Shown here: one piece after another, positions 1 through 8,855 of the stretch | Position numbering within the stretch: the stretch's first letter is position 1 | Layout of the letters: every line of letters begins with the position of its first letter | Assembly (NCBI GenBank): GCA_003158875.1 | Contig: PMLK01000098.1 | Span: 199-37,962 of the forward strand | Direction of reading: 5' to 3' | Length of the DNA stretch: 37,764 bases | From: Chloroflexota bacterium | GTDB lineage: Bacteria; Chloroflexota; Limnocylindria; Limnocylindrales; CSP1-4 | Notes under the pieces: model-generated | Database searches by the model: none | Told to the model about the DNA's origin: nothing | What the model saw: only the letters and a program-made list of their open reading frames with translations | Made by a program: the position numbers and the translations under genes

Positions 1-1
1 C

Positions 2-649
2 GGCAACGAGTTCATCCGCGTCTTTGAGGAGGAAGCGGCCAAGCTGGGCGAGATCGCCTTCCTGACCCAGGGCACTCTCTACCCCGACGTGATCGAGTCG
101 GCGACCTCCGACAAGGAGAAGTCGGCCAGCAAGATCAAGACTCATCACAACGTCGGCGGCCTGCCCGAAGACATGAAGTTCCAGCTGATCGAACCGCTGC
201 GGTATCTGTTCAAGGACGAGGTGCGCGCCGTGGGGACGGAACTCGGGCTGCCCGACTCGATGGTCCAGCGCCAACCCTTCCCGGGCCCCGGCCTGGCGAT
301 CCGCATCATCGGCGAGGTCACGCAAGAACGACTCGACACTCTGCGCGAAGCCGACTGGATCGTCATCGACGAGATCAAGGCCGCCGGCCTGTACCGCGAG
401 ATCTGGCAGTCCTTCGCGATCCTCACTCCACTCCGGTCAGTTGGGGTCATGGGAGACGGCCGAACGTACGCCAATGTCGTAGCCATCCGAGCCGTTACGT
501 CCGAGGACGCGATGACGGCCGATTGGGCCAAACTGCCGTATGACATCCTGGGCAAGATCAGTTCGCGCATCGTCAACGAGGTGCCCGGCGTAAACCGGGT
601 CGTCTACGACATCAGCTCCAAGCCACCGTCCACCATCGAGTGGGAGTAA
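2..649 (+). CDS. guaA: GMP synthase (glutamine-hydrolysing), C-terminal part
   Basis: This is the 3' part of guaA, cut by the left edge; the reading frame is open from base 2. GMP synthase converts XMP to GMP with ATP and glutamine in the last step of guanine nucleotide synthesis. The visible 215 residues cover the end of the ATP-pyrophosphatase domain ([12 protein letters not shown], then TLYPDVIES) and the whole C-terminal dimerisation domain, which carries the family signatures [14 protein letters not shown] and, at the end, [12 protein letters not shown]. The stop is TAA at 647-649. An internal ATG at 89 is not the true start because homology continues upstream of it. The glutaminase domain lies outside the window. 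Identification is very secure. Confidence 0.97.
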   Translation, partial: GNEFIRVFEEEAAKLGEIAFLTQGTLYPDVIESATSDKEKSASKIKTHHNVGGLPEDMKFQLIEPLRYLFKDEVRAVGTELGLPDSMVQRQPFPGPGLAIRIIGEVTQERLDTLREADWIVIDEIKAAGLYREIWQSFAILTPLRSVGVMGDGRTYANVVAIRAVTSEDAMTADWAKLPYDILGKISSRIVNEVPGVNRVVYDISSKPPSTIEWE

Positions 650-717
650 AGGCGTCGGGCGCCGCCGGGCAGGCAGACTACAGTCCCGCTCGAAACCGAC
701 CCCAAGGAGATCGAGGC

Positions 718-1839
718 TTGCACAGGCTCTTCGGTGCCATCGCGGTCTTTGCCGGCTGGCTTTCGATTGGGATCGGCGCGGCGTCGGGGCTGCTGACTTC
801 GCAATTCCTCGGCCTTTCCCATACCGAAGGCGTGCTTCCGCCCCAAAGCGTCTACGGCATAGCCGGCGTCGTCGTCCTCTGGATTCTGGTCGCCGCGGCG
901 CTGGCGCTGGCGGTGCCGATGTCCGCCGCCATGCTTTCGACCGAGCCGAGCCGCCGTCTCTCGTGGATCGCGGTAGGGATGGGCATCGCCTTCTTCGCGC
1001 TCATGCCAGACGACCTTGGCCGCTCGTTTGCCCTTCCTCTGTTGCCGGGCGCCTTCTGCGTTTGGGTCGGCGGGCAGTTGATCTCGCAAGACTCCACCGG
1101 CGACGAGCGCGCCGTCCTGATGTCTGCGGCCTCGTCCACCACCGAGCAGAGCACGTCGACACGGGCCCTCGAGCCCGCTTCGCTTACACAAGCCGCCGCG
1201 ATGCCGACCCCCGCGGGCGAGCCCGTGCCCGAAGCGGAGTCCGAGCCCGTGCCCGTGTCCGTGCCGACCGGTGCTACGTTGCCAGCGCACCAACCCCTTG
1301 CCGTGCGGGCACCCATTTCAGGTGACATCGCCGATCGCGACCCCGGCGAGAGACCCGGCACGGCGTCACGGACATGCCCGTGGTGTTCCGCGGAAGTGCC
1401 GGAGTCGGCGTCCTCTTGCCCAAACTGTTCGGCGGTCCTGACCGATCTGGAAGCCGAAAGCATCGCCATACCCGGCGTGACAGACGTGGCGCCTGAGCTG
1501 CGGCAGTATCAGGAGAAGGCTCTCCGCGGCAAATCCAAGCCGAATCTGTTGCGCATGATCTTCAGCGAAACCCCGATTCCGGTGGTCATAAATCCGCCGG
1601 AGCCGAGTGATACCGAAGCGCTGCTGCCGCCGAGTACAGCCGTCCGCGAGGAAATGGCCAGACTGGATGCCGAGATCGCGGCCGGCCAGATTCCTGCTAA
1701 GGAGGCGGAACCGGACCTCGCCACGGTCCCCGCCACGGCACCCGCCACGGCCTCGACGCCAGGCCCCGCCACTGCCCCCGCCACGGCACCCGCCACGGCC
1801 CCGACACCCAAGCCCCGACGGCGCGCCCCGCGCACCTGA
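718..1839 (+). CDS. Membrane protein with one zinc ribbon and an Ala/Pro/Thr tail
   Basis: An unnamed protein of about 373 residues. I place the start at TTG 718 because AAGGAG (704-709) lies 8 bases upstream; the frame is open back to GTG 640, which would overlap guaA. The first ~130 residues contain four hydrophobic segments, so it is probably a four-pass membrane protein. A low-complexity acidic, Pro-rich stretch follows, then a single CPWC-x10-CPNC zinc ribbon near residues 221-236. The tail is an ATAPATAP-type repeat ending in a basic PKPRRRAPRT. Zinc ribbons of this type are common in Chloroflexota and Actinobacteria membrane proteins, but their role is usually unknown. Two more zinc-ribbon membrane proteins lie at 6911 and 8214. 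No function is assigned. Confidence 0.75.
   Translation: MHRLFGAIAVFAGWLSIGIGAASGLLTSQFLGLSHTEGVLPPQSVYGIAGVVVLWILVAAALALAVPMSAAMLSTEPSRRLSWIAVGMGIAFFALMPDDLGRSFALPLLPGAFCVWVGGQLISQDSTGDERAVLMSAASSTTEQSTSTRALEPASLTQAAAMPTPAGEPVPEAESEPVPVSVPTGATLPAHQPLAVRAPISGDIADRDPGERPGTASRTCPWCSAEVPESASSCPNCSAVLTDLEAESIAIPGVTDVAPELRQYQEKALRGKSKPNLLRMIFSETPIPVVINPPEPSDTEALLPPSTAVREEMARLDAEIAAGQIPAKEAEPDLATVPATAPATASTPGPATAPATAPATAPTPKPRRRAPRT
1728..1812 (+). repeat. Short degenerate tandem repeat coding Pro-Ala-Thr-Ala
   Basis: About 85 bases built from imperfect copies of a 12-base unit (CCCGCCACGGCA and variants), coding the Ala/Pro/Thr tail of the zinc-ribbon protein. It is within the coding frame and probably varies in copy number by slippage. 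Confidence 0.6.
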
Positions 1840-1873
1840 CCCCGCCACCAATCGGGCGGCGCCGCAGCCGGGC

Positions 1874-1886
1874 TATCCTGCCGGAC
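1874..1886 (+). promoter_or_regulatory. Probable -10 box for a leaderless mRNA
   Basis: TATCCT at 1874-1879 is followed by 7 bases and then the ATG at 1887, and there is no Shine-Dalgarno sequence. A TANNNT box this close to the start codon is the pattern of leaderless transcripts in several high-GC phyla. No convincing -35 element is visible. Confidence 0.45.
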
Positions 1887-2345
1887 ATGATCGACCCTCA
1901 GCCCAGACTTCCCTCACCCGGTCCGTCCTTCCTGAAGGAAATCGAGATCCGGCCCGGAGACGAGCGACGTGTCGGGATGTCGCAGCCCCAGACGGTCGAG
2001 GGCTGGTGGATGGGCCTTCTGTGGTGCGAGCACAACGGTCAACTCGTTACGTTCAACGACCTGGCCCCCGACTACGGCACGCCTCCCGGCTCACCGCTGC
2101 TTCGTCTTGGGCCTGGGCTCTCCGGGTCCATGTCAGGGCTGATTCTCGAGGAAGGCGGCCGTCAGCAACTCAGATTGCGCCTTGGCCAGGCCCCAGCGGA
2201 CGAGCAAGCTCCGTGGGACTCGCCGCTGATCGTGGTGGCAGGTTTCCGCTTCGAGCCGGCGCGCGTTCTCACAATGCGCGATTCGGAATTGGCCCTGACC
2301 ATTCTCCAGGCCTTTCGCGACGCTGTGCTGCGGCTCGCCTACTGA
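1887..2345 (+). CDS. Conserved-looking hypothetical protein, 152 aa
   Basis: I do not recognise this 152-residue protein. It has no signal peptide, membrane segment or cysteine motif. The composition is that of a small globular soluble protein: a central beta-rich stretch (LRLGPGLSGSMSG, then QQLRLRLGQ) followed by DSPLIVVAGFRFEPARVL and a C-terminal helix ending AFRDAVLRLAY. The start is ATG 1887, chosen because a TATCCT box lies 7 bases upstream and the first residues are not low-complexity. It stands alone between a zinc-ribbon protein and the UPF0182 gene, with about 110 bases to the next gene. Codon use matches its neighbours, so I think it is real. Confidence 0.7.
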   Translation: MIDPQPRLPSPGPSFLKEIEIRPGDERRVGMSQPQTVEGWWMGLLWCEHNGQLVTFNDLAPDYGTPPGSPLLRLGPGLSGSMSGLILEEGGRQQLRLRLGQAPADEQAPWDSPLIVVAGFRFEPARVLTMRDSELALTILQAFRDAVLRLAY

Positions 2346-2444
2346 ACCTGAACCCGGGCTGCCGAGTCAACCGATTGGGAGGCGCCGGCAGCGACCGTCG
2401 CGCACCACTGCGAACCTCAGGTATCTCGATCGGCCCATCGTCGC

Positions 2445-2456
2445 TAGACTCGTGGC
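2445..2456 (+). promoter_or_regulatory. Probable -10 box for a leaderless mRNA
   Basis: TAGACT at 2445-2450, then 6 bases, then GTG 2457. No Shine-Dalgarno sequence precedes this GTG, so the box supports both the start choice and leaderless expression. Confidence 0.45.
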
Positions 2457-5400
2457 GTGAAAGATGTCTTCGATGAATTCATGGAGGAACTGCGCCGTCG
2501 CCAGGCCCAGCGGGATGCGGGCGTGGACCAGACCAGCGGCGAGTCGTCGGCGGCCGGCGACCAGGAACCGGACAGCGGATCAGGGAAGGATGAGACGATG
2601 AGGTCTGTCGGACCAGATTCTGACGACAACGAGCGCGACGACCAGGAGCCGGAGCGCCCGAGCTTCGGCGGTGGGTTCCGAGGCGGCGTCGGCGGAGGCT
2701 CTCGGCGACGAGGGAAATCGTCGGGAGACATTCCGGAAATCAAGATCGGACGTGGCTGGATCGTCCTGGGCATCGTCTTTCTCGTCCTGCTCGTCCTTTC
2801 GAGCATCTTCGCCCTGACGGTCAACCTTTCGACCGACGCTATCTGGTTCCAGAGTGTCGGCTTCGGAAACGTCTTCTGGACTCGGCTGGGCACCGAGGTC
2901 TTGTACTTCGTCGTCGGATTCGCGGCGGCGTTCCTGTTCGTGTGGATCAACCTCTATCTCGCGGGCAGATTCATCCCCAACGTCCCCAGGCGGCAGTTCT
3001 CGCTGGACGACTTCCTCGACCGCTTCAGCGTCGACCGCTACCTCAATGGCGACGACGTAGGTGGAGGGCTGTTCGGACGGCCCGCCGCGCGAGTGGTCAA
3101 GCGCGACACAACTGAAATCGCCGACGTCAGCCGGCCGGTCTTCTGGGTGCTCATCGGCGTCGGCGCCTTGATCGCCCTGGGCCTGGGCGGGGCAGCGCTG
3201 GGGGGCTGGGACACCATCCAGCTCTTCCTCCATCGCGTCCCGTTCGGCCAGACGGACCCGACTTTCGGCAAGGACATCAGTTTCTTCATGTTCGAGCTGC
3301 CGTTCTACCGGCTGCTCCAGCAATACGCGAACACACTGCTGCTGGTGACGCTCGCCCTGACGGGCGTTAGATACCTGGTCGCCGTCGTGACCGGCGCACC
3401 TATGCCGACGGCCGCCAGGACGCACCTGGGAGTGCTGGCCGCGCTCTACCTGTGGTCGGCCGCCGTTGGTTATCAGCTCGACCGCTACGAGCTCGTTTAC
3501 AGCAACACGAGTGGCATTTTCCAGGGCATCAGCTACACGGACGACACCGCGCGGATGGTCGTCATGAACGTCATGACCGTCCTGACCGCGTTCGTAGGCT
3601 GCTTCGTCGCGGGCTTTGCCATTACTCGCTGGCGGACACCGCTGGTCCTGACACTCGTCTTCTGGGCCGGCGCCTTCGTGGTCCTGGAGGGCGGCTATCC
3701 GCAGCTTGTCCAGCGGCTCACCGTCGACCCCAACCAGCAGGTCAAGGAATCGAGCTACATCAGCGACAACATCGCCATGACCAGGCTCGCCTTCAATCTG
3801 ACAGGCTGGACGGGTACCGCCTCAACGCTCGACCAGACCGTCACGCAGCAGGCGGTGCAGTCTGAGGCGTCCACGATCCAGAACGTTCGACTGTGGGATT
3901 ACCAGCCGCTCGAGCAGACCCTCGACCAGCTCCAGGTGATCCGCACCTACTACAACTTCAGCGACGTGGACACCGACCGCTACGTCTTCAACACAGCCTC
4001 CGCCTGCGCGCCCGCGGCTCCGCCCTGCGTCCGCCAGGTGATGCTTGCCGGTCGAGAATTCGATCCGTCCAAGTACGCCAAGCAGAACAGCAGCGACGTC
4101 AGCTGGGTGAACCTGCACATCAGCTACACCCACGGCGTCGGACTAGCCATGGTCCCGGTCAACGAAGTCGGCCAGGGCGGCCAGCCTAACCTGATGATCT
4201 CGGACCTGCCGCCGACCTCCAGCAACGGAGCTCCGACGATCACCCAGCCACGCATCTATTTCGGCACGGACCAGAACGACTACGTCATCGTCGACGCGGC
4301 CAGTCAGGAGTTCGACTATCCGTCGTCGACGGGCGTGGGCGGCGATGCCTACACGAGTTGGACCGGCACAACCGGCATCAAGATCGATACGCCGCTATCG
4401 AAACTGCTCTTCGCGGCCCGCTTTGGCGACCTGAACCTGCTCATCAGCGATCAGGTGACCGGCTCCAGCCAGCTGCTGTTCCACCGTTCCATCCAGGACC
4501 GCGTCAATCTCATCGCTCCGTTCTTGCGCCTGGACAAGGACCCCTACCTCGTCGTGACTTCGGACGGCAAGCTCGACTACGTCCAGGACGCATTCACGAC
4601 CAGCGCCGCCTTCCCGGACGCCAACACGTTCGATCCCGGCACGGACTCGAGCGTCAGCGGCTTAGCCGGCAATCCGTTCAATTACGTCCGCAATAGCGTC
4701 AAGATCGTCATGGATGCCTACGACGGCACGATGACGTTCTACGTCACCGATCCCACGGATCCGATTATTCAGGCCTGGGAGGGCGTCTTCCCCGACCTGT
4801 TCAAGCCGCTCAGTGACATGCCGATGGACATTCGCGGCGACCCATCCAACCCAACCGTGAACCCCGGCCATCTCCGCTATCCGGAAGACATGTTCAACGC
4901 TCAGACCAGCATGTTCGAGAAGTACCACGTCACCGATCCGGTGGTTTTCTTCAAGAACGGCGACGTCTGGAGCGTTCCTCAGAACTCCTCCAGCGATGCC
5001 ACCGCCGGGTCGAACCCGCCCACGCAACTGCCCCTTGAGGCTTACTACGTGCAGATGCGGATCCCGGGCAGCGCCAACCCCGAATTCCTGCTGATGCAGC
5101 CGATGGCCCCGTCCGGTCGAAAGAACATGATCGCCTGGGTGGCCGCGCACAACGACCCCGGCTCATACGGCCAGGTCAGTGTTGTCGACTTCCCCTCCGG
5201 AGCGAACGTATTCGGTCCGGAGCAGATGGAAGCCAAAATCGCTTCCAACACGGACATCAGCCAACAGATAACCCTCTGGGCACAGGGCGGAAGTCAGGTG
5301 ATCCTCGGCAACATGCTCGTGCTCCCGATCCAGAATTCGCTCCTTTACGTGGAGCCTGTCTACCTAGTCTCCACGAGCAACCAGATACCGGCCTTCGTAA

Positions 5401-5777
5401 AGGTGGTGGTAGGCACGCCGAGCCAGGTCGTCTGGGGCGACACGTTGCAAGACGCCTTGAACCAGATCTACGCCGGGCAGGGAGCCATAGCGCCCGGAAG
5501 CTCGGGGTCGCCCGGTACGCCTACAGCCAGCCCCACCACGTCACTCAGCTCGCCGACAGTCGGCCCGTCCGGTGTGGCTCCCACCGCCGGAACGAGTATC
5601 TCGACAAGCGGCAGCGTTCAGGAACTCACGGCCGAGGCGAGCGCACACTTCAACGCCGCGCAAGCCGCCGCTCAACGCGGCGACTGGGCGACTTACGGGA
5701 GTGAGATGAAACTCGTTGAACAGCTCCTGACGGAGATCCAGAACGCCGTCGGCACGGTCCCTCCTTCCGGGAATTGA
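2457..5777 (+). CDS. UPF0182 family large membrane protein
   Basis: A 1106-residue protein of the UPF0182 family, found in Actinobacteria, Cyanobacteria and Chloroflexota; its biochemical role is not established. The first ~95 residues are charged, Gly-rich and cytosolic. About seven membrane segments follow (roughly residues 98-120, 145-170, 225-250, 280-310, 320-340, 360-395 and 395-415). The large remaining domain is predicted to be outside the cell and carries family-typical stretches such as NIAMTRLAFNLTGW, LWDYQPLEQTLDQLQ and ISYTHGVG. The last ~100 residues are a Ser/Thr/Pro/Gly linker plus a short helical domain rich in Ala and Gln. The start is GTG 2457. The length is on the long side for the family because of the head and tail. 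Family membership is secure. Confidence 0.92.
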   Translation: MKDVFDEFMEELRRRQAQRDAGVDQTSGESSAAGDQEPDSGSGKDETMRSVGPDSDDNERDDQEPERPSFGGGFRGGVGGGSRRRGKSSGDIPEIKIGRGWIVLGIVFLVLLVLSSIFALTVNLSTDAIWFQSVGFGNVFWTRLGTEVLYFVVGFAAAFLFVWINLYLAGRFIPNVPRRQFSLDDFLDRFSVDRYLNGDDVGGGLFGRPAARVVKRDTTEIADVSRPVFWVLIGVGALIALGLGGAALGGWDTIQLFLHRVPFGQTDPTFGKDISFFMFELPFYRLLQQYANTLLLVTLALTGVRYLVAVVTGAPMPTAARTHLGVLAALYLWSAAVGYQLDRYELVYSNTSGIFQGISYTDDTARMVVMNVMTVLTAFVGCFVAGFAITRWRTPLVLTLVFWAGAFVVLEGGYPQLVQRLTVDPNQQVKESSYISDNIAMTRLAFNLTGWTGTASTLDQTVTQQAVQSEASTIQNVRLWDYQPLEQTLDQLQVIRTYYNFSDVDTDRYVFNTASACAPAAPPCVRQVMLAGREFDPSKYAKQNSSDVSWVNLHISYTHGVGLAMVPVNEVGQGGQPNLMISDLPPTSSNGAPTITQPRIYFGTDQNDYVIVDAASQEFDYPSSTGVGGDAYTSWTGTTGIKIDTPLSKLLFAARFGDLNLLISDQVTGSSQLLFHRSIQDRVNLIAPFLRLDKDPYLVVTSDGKLDYVQDAFTTSAAFPDANTFDPGTDSSVSGLAGNPFNYVRNSVKIVMDAYDGTMTFYVTDPTDPIIQAWEGVFPDLFKPLSDMPMDIRGDPSNPTVNPGHLRYPEDMFNAQTSMFEKYHVTDPVVFFKNGDVWSVPQNSSSDATAGSNPPTQLPLEAYYVQMRIPGSANPEFLLMQPMAPSGRKNMIAWVAAHNDPGSYGQVSVVDFPSGANVFGPEQMEAKIASNTDISQQITLWAQGGSQVILGNMLVLPIQNSLLYVEPVYLVSTSNQIPAFVKVVVGTPSQVVWGDTLQDALNQIYAGQGAIAPGSSGSPGTPTASPTTSLSSPTVGPSGVAPTAGTSISTSGSVQELTAEASAHFNAAQAAAQRGDWATYGSEMKLVEQLLTEIQNAVGTVPPSGN

Positions 5778-5786
5778 GGTAGCGAG

Positions 5787-6791
5787 ATGGTCGCGCAAGC
5801 GGGGCATCCGGCCGCCGAGTTGGGTGCCCCCGTGCGGCAGGGCTGGCTTGACCGAGCTGGGCGAGCCGTGCGCTTTGGGATCGCCGATCGCGACACCGTC
5901 ATGGTGGCGCTGTCGGGCTTCCTGATCCGCGGCGGGATCTTGATCCTGCTCGTTCCAAGCCTCGTTCTGCCGACGGTGATCGGCCTCGCGGCGTTTACGG
6001 GCGTCGACGCATTCGGCATCGACGGCCGCGCCTCCGTGTGGCTCGTGGAGATGGCAATGGCCGCGGCTCTGGCTGCGGCTGTGTGGCTGGTGGCCGCGTT
6101 CGTGGTGGGCTCCATCGTCGACGTCTGGCTCATCGAAGCGGAGTTGGACCCAAACGGCCACTCCCCACGGCAGCGACGGCCGCTGCCCGACCGCAGGATG
6201 ATCTTGGACCTCGCGGCGATCCGAGCGTTCCTCGCGCTGCCACTGATCGCCGCGATCCTGTGGGCCTCGTCCCGCGTCTACACGTCGACGTACAACGAGC
6301 TGACCGCACCGGGCGACCTGTCCAGTCCGTTCGTCTGGCGAGTCTTCCAAGGTGCGGCCGACGGATTCCTGGTCATCGGCGTGGCGTGGCTGGTCACCGA
6401 AACCCTGGGCGCCATAGCGATCAGGCGTGCCGTTCTGCTCGATCGCGGCGTCTACCGGTCCATCGCCGAAGCTGCGCTGCAGCTGCTGCGCCGGCCCGTC
6501 AGTTCGGCCGCCACTATCGTTGGCACTCTCGCGACGTTTGCCGTGGCGGCGCTGTTCGCGATCGCCGCCACTTCCACCGCGTTCGACTGGGTCCGAATCG
6601 CGGTTCGTACCGCCGGCCCCACGAACCTGCTAACCGGCTTGACTGAATTCGCCGTCCTCGTGGGCGCTGCCCTCGTTCTCGGATTTGCCTGGGTCGCGGC
6701 GCTGGCGGTGTCCGGCGTGGCGTCTGCATGGCGGAGCGCCGCGTTCACGGAGGAGACGGCAGATGCCGCGGCCGGCCACTCGCCCAACTGA
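5787..6791 (+). CDS. Multi-pass membrane protein of unknown function
   Basis: A 334-residue protein starting at ATG 5787, with GAGG 7-8 bases upstream. It starts 9 bases after the UPF0182 stop, so the two are probably co-transcribed. I count about six hydrophobic segments: near residues 40-65, 83-112, 145-165, 187-210, 240-265 and 285-312. A charged loop with DPNGHSPRQRRPLPDRR lies between the second and third. The overall form resembles the uncharacterised, often glycerophosphoryl-diester-like or DUF7544-type integral membrane proteins of Chloroflexota and Archaea, but no signature allows a name. Function is unknown; an envelope role with its neighbours is only inference. Confidence 0.75.
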   Translation: MVAQAGHPAAELGAPVRQGWLDRAGRAVRFGIADRDTVMVALSGFLIRGGILILLVPSLVLPTVIGLAAFTGVDAFGIDGRASVWLVEMAMAAALAAAVWLVAAFVVGSIVDVWLIEAELDPNGHSPRQRRPLPDRRMILDLAAIRAFLALPLIAAILWASSRVYTSTYNELTAPGDLSSPFVWRVFQGAADGFLVIGVAWLVTETLGAIAIRRAVLLDRGVYRSIAEAALQLLRRPVSSAATIVGTLATFAVAALFAIAATSTAFDWVRIAVRTAGPTNLLTGLTEFAVLVGAALVLGFAWVAALAVSGVASAWRSAAFTEETADAAAGHSPN

Positions 6792-6910
6792 CCCGGTTGG
6801 GACTATCGGACCGCGTTTCGGTGAGATCGGGGGATTGACCCCAGACCCCATCGAAGGAACCCTCCAGGAGTGCGGCCGGATCCATCGGCCATGTCAGCGG
6901 AGGATTCCGC

Positions 6911-8047
6911 GTGGTTGAAACCTCGCTCTGCCCGAGATGCTCGACGGCGGTCCCGTCCGACCAGGCGTTCTGCGGTCGGTGCGGTGCGCCGCTGGCCGCC
7001 GATCCGTCCCTGGCGTCAACCGATGACCGGCACTTCCAGGACGACTCCGCTGCGGACGGCGGCTCGACGACGGCCCGACCTCGCGGCAAGGCGTCGTCAA
7101 GTGCGGAGGCACAGTCCGTCGCGGCTGACAGGCTGGCCGCGGCGCTGGGTTTCGCCATGCCCACCCAGCCCGAAAGCTCGGCTGTGCGACCGATCGCCCA
7201 CGCAACGCCCGGCGGCCTCCAGCCGTCCGGCGGCTCGGCGACGCGCGCGGCCGGTCCTCGAGCGAGCGCGACGCTCTTCGCGGAGGCGGCGGGGCCGATT
7301 TCCGGCGCGGCACCGACCGCCGAACCGCTGCCAGCGGCTACTCCGGCGGCCGCACCCGACGAGGCGTTCCCGGCTGATCCCGATCCGGCCCCGCCACTCG
7401 ACTCGGCCATCGAGCCCGAGCCGGCTGCGGTCCCGTCCGGCTACCAGGTGATCCCGACGCCGCCGTCCTACTCGCCGTTCTCCCCCTCGCCGTTCTCTGC
7501 CGCGCCTGCGCAGCCGGCACCCGCACAGCCGGCGCCGCTACCCGAGCCGACCGAGTCGGCTATCGGACCGGAAGCGGGCGCAAAAGCCGAGCACAAAGAA
7601 TCGATCCAGGAGCTCGTGGCCTTCGGCCTCGTCGCCGCTGGCGCCGTGGTGGGCATCGCCAGCCTGTTTCTGCCCTGGGGAAACGCCACGGACGGGGCTG
7701 GCATCGCTATCGACGCATTGCGCTCGCGAGCTAACGAGTGGGGCTGGTCGATGTCGGCAGCGATCCCGTTGTTTCTGCTCAGCGCTTTGATGCTGGGCGC
7801 GGCATACGGCAGCGATCGCGCCAAGGAACGAATCCCGAACCTTGCCGTCGTCGTCGGCCAGGTCACGGACTTGATTCTGCCCATGATCCTGGGCGGACTC
7901 TACCTGGGCGTCGTCGTCATGGCGGCGACCTATCCCTGGGGATTCGGAATGGGCGTGGCGGTCATGTTCGTGGCCGCGGGACTGCTCATCGGGGGAGCTA
8001 TCGTGAACCTCTTGTTCCCGCCCAAGACCGAGTCCGACGCCCACTAA
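6911..8047 (+). CDS. Zinc-ribbon protein with long disordered linker and C-terminal membrane domain
   Basis: A 378-residue protein starting at GTG 6911, with GCGGAGGA ending 6 bases upstream. Residues 7-25 form a classic zinc ribbon (CPRC-x11-CGRC). About 200 residues of Ala/Pro/Ser-rich, probably disordered sequence follow, including two copies of AQPAPAQPAP-like sequence. The C-terminal ~150 residues hold four hydrophobic segments (near 236-255, 276-298, 318-340 and 342-370), starting LVAFGLVAAGAVVGIASLFLPWG. So the zinc ribbon should be cytosolic and tethered by a flexible linker to a membrane domain. It shares this plan with the proteins at 718 and 8214. The specific function is unknown. 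Confidence 0.78.
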   Translation: MVETSLCPRCSTAVPSDQAFCGRCGAPLAADPSLASTDDRHFQDDSAADGGSTTARPRGKASSSAEAQSVAADRLAAALGFAMPTQPESSAVRPIAHATPGGLQPSGGSATRAAGPRASATLFAEAAGPISGAAPTAEPLPAATPAAAPDEAFPADPDPAPPLDSAIEPEPAAVPSGYQVIPTPPSYSPFSPSPFSAAPAQPAPAQPAPLPEPTESAIGPEAGAKAEHKESIQELVAFGLVAAGAVVGIASLFLPWGNATDGAGIAIDALRSRANEWGWSMSAAIPLFLLSALMLGAAYGSDRAKERIPNLAVVVGQVTDLILPMILGGLYLGVVVMAATYPWGFGMGVAVMFVAAGLLIGGAIVNLLFPPKTESDAH

Positions 8048-8142
8048 CAGCGCCGGCGGCCCTTCTCGTTCGGTCGTCACCCGAGGGACCGTGCCTTCGT
8101 CATAGGCCCGCGACACCCTGTAGAGGGCCGGGGCCGGCCTGA

Positions 8143-8148
8143 TAAACT
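8143..8148 (+). promoter_or_regulatory. Possible -10 box
   Basis: TAAACT about 65 bases before the ATG of the double zinc-ribbon gene. No good -35 element is visible. It is listed because this gene has neither a close TANNNT box nor a clear Shine-Dalgarno sequence. Confidence 0.25.
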
Positions 8149-8213
8149 CGCAAGCAGCTACCGGTCCGCCCCGATCGTCTCGGATCCGCCTGTTACAGAG
8201 AAATCCAGAGCCC

Positions 8214-8822
8214 ATGCCTGACATCGCCGGCCAGCTCCAAAGCGCCATCGACGCGTTCATATCCAGCTCGGTAGTCCACTTTGTCATTTCCAGCACGGTG
8301 GGCTATCTCTTCATCGCCTGGCTGGCGGCCGCCTACTGGGCATTCAGGGACATGCACGATCGGACCGAGAATCGAGTTCTGCCTTACGTCGCGGCCGCCC
8401 TGATCCTCGTCCCTTCGCCGTTCCTGTTCGTGCTCGGCGTGATCATCTACCGCGTCATCCGACCGCCCGAGAGACTCGGTGAGGTCTACGAGCGGAACCT
8501 GGCGGAAGAGGCGCTGCTTGCCGAAGTCGAGGCCGTGAAGACGTGCCGCAACTGCGACAAGCGTGTCGACGCGGAATGGCTCATGTGTCCGTGGTGCCGG
8601 ACCCGGCTCAATCGTGTCTGCCCCAACTGCGAGCGGCTCGTGGGCCTGGATTGGACACTGTGCGCCTGGTGCGGCAAGGACTTCGAACGTCCAGCGACAA
8701 CCGAAAGGACGGTGCCTGAGGTTGCAGTCGGCGCTCCGTTCAGGCATGTGGGCGAAGTTACGCACACGACCGCTCCTTCGGGCGATACGATCAGCAACCG
8801 CAAGCCAGCCGTCGGGGGCTGA
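8214..8822 (+). CDS. Membrane-anchored double zinc-ribbon protein
   Basis: A 202-residue protein starting at ATG 8214. Two hydrophobic segments (about residues 23-45 and 58-83) anchor the N-terminus. A short helical linker (RNLAEEALLAEVEAVK) leads to two tandem zinc ribbons: CRNCDKRV with CPWCRTRL, then CPNCERLV with CAWCGKDF. This is the double zinc ribbon (DZR) arrangement seen in many small membrane proteins whose partners are unknown. The tail has no clear structure. It is preceded by 166 bases of intergenic sequence and followed closely by the CPBP protease gene. The eight ordered cysteines make the zinc-binding call strong; the role is unknown. Confidence 0.82.
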   Translation: MPDIAGQLQSAIDAFISSSVVHFVISSTVGYLFIAWLAAAYWAFRDMHDRTENRVLPYVAAALILVPSPFLFVLGVIIYRVIRPPERLGEVYERNLAEEALLAEVEAVKTCRNCDKRVDAEWLMCPWCRTRLNRVCPNCERLVGLDWTLCAWCGKDFERPATTERTVPEVAVGAPFRHVGEVTHTTAPSGDTISNRKPAVGG

Positions 8823-8855
8823 GACCAGCGGATTTCGGAGGGCCCAGCCCGCCTC

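Noticed and set aside
2580-3425. 281-codon minus-strand open frame
   Set aside because: Shadow of the UPF0182 gene; highly charged and repetitive composition, no ribosome binding site.
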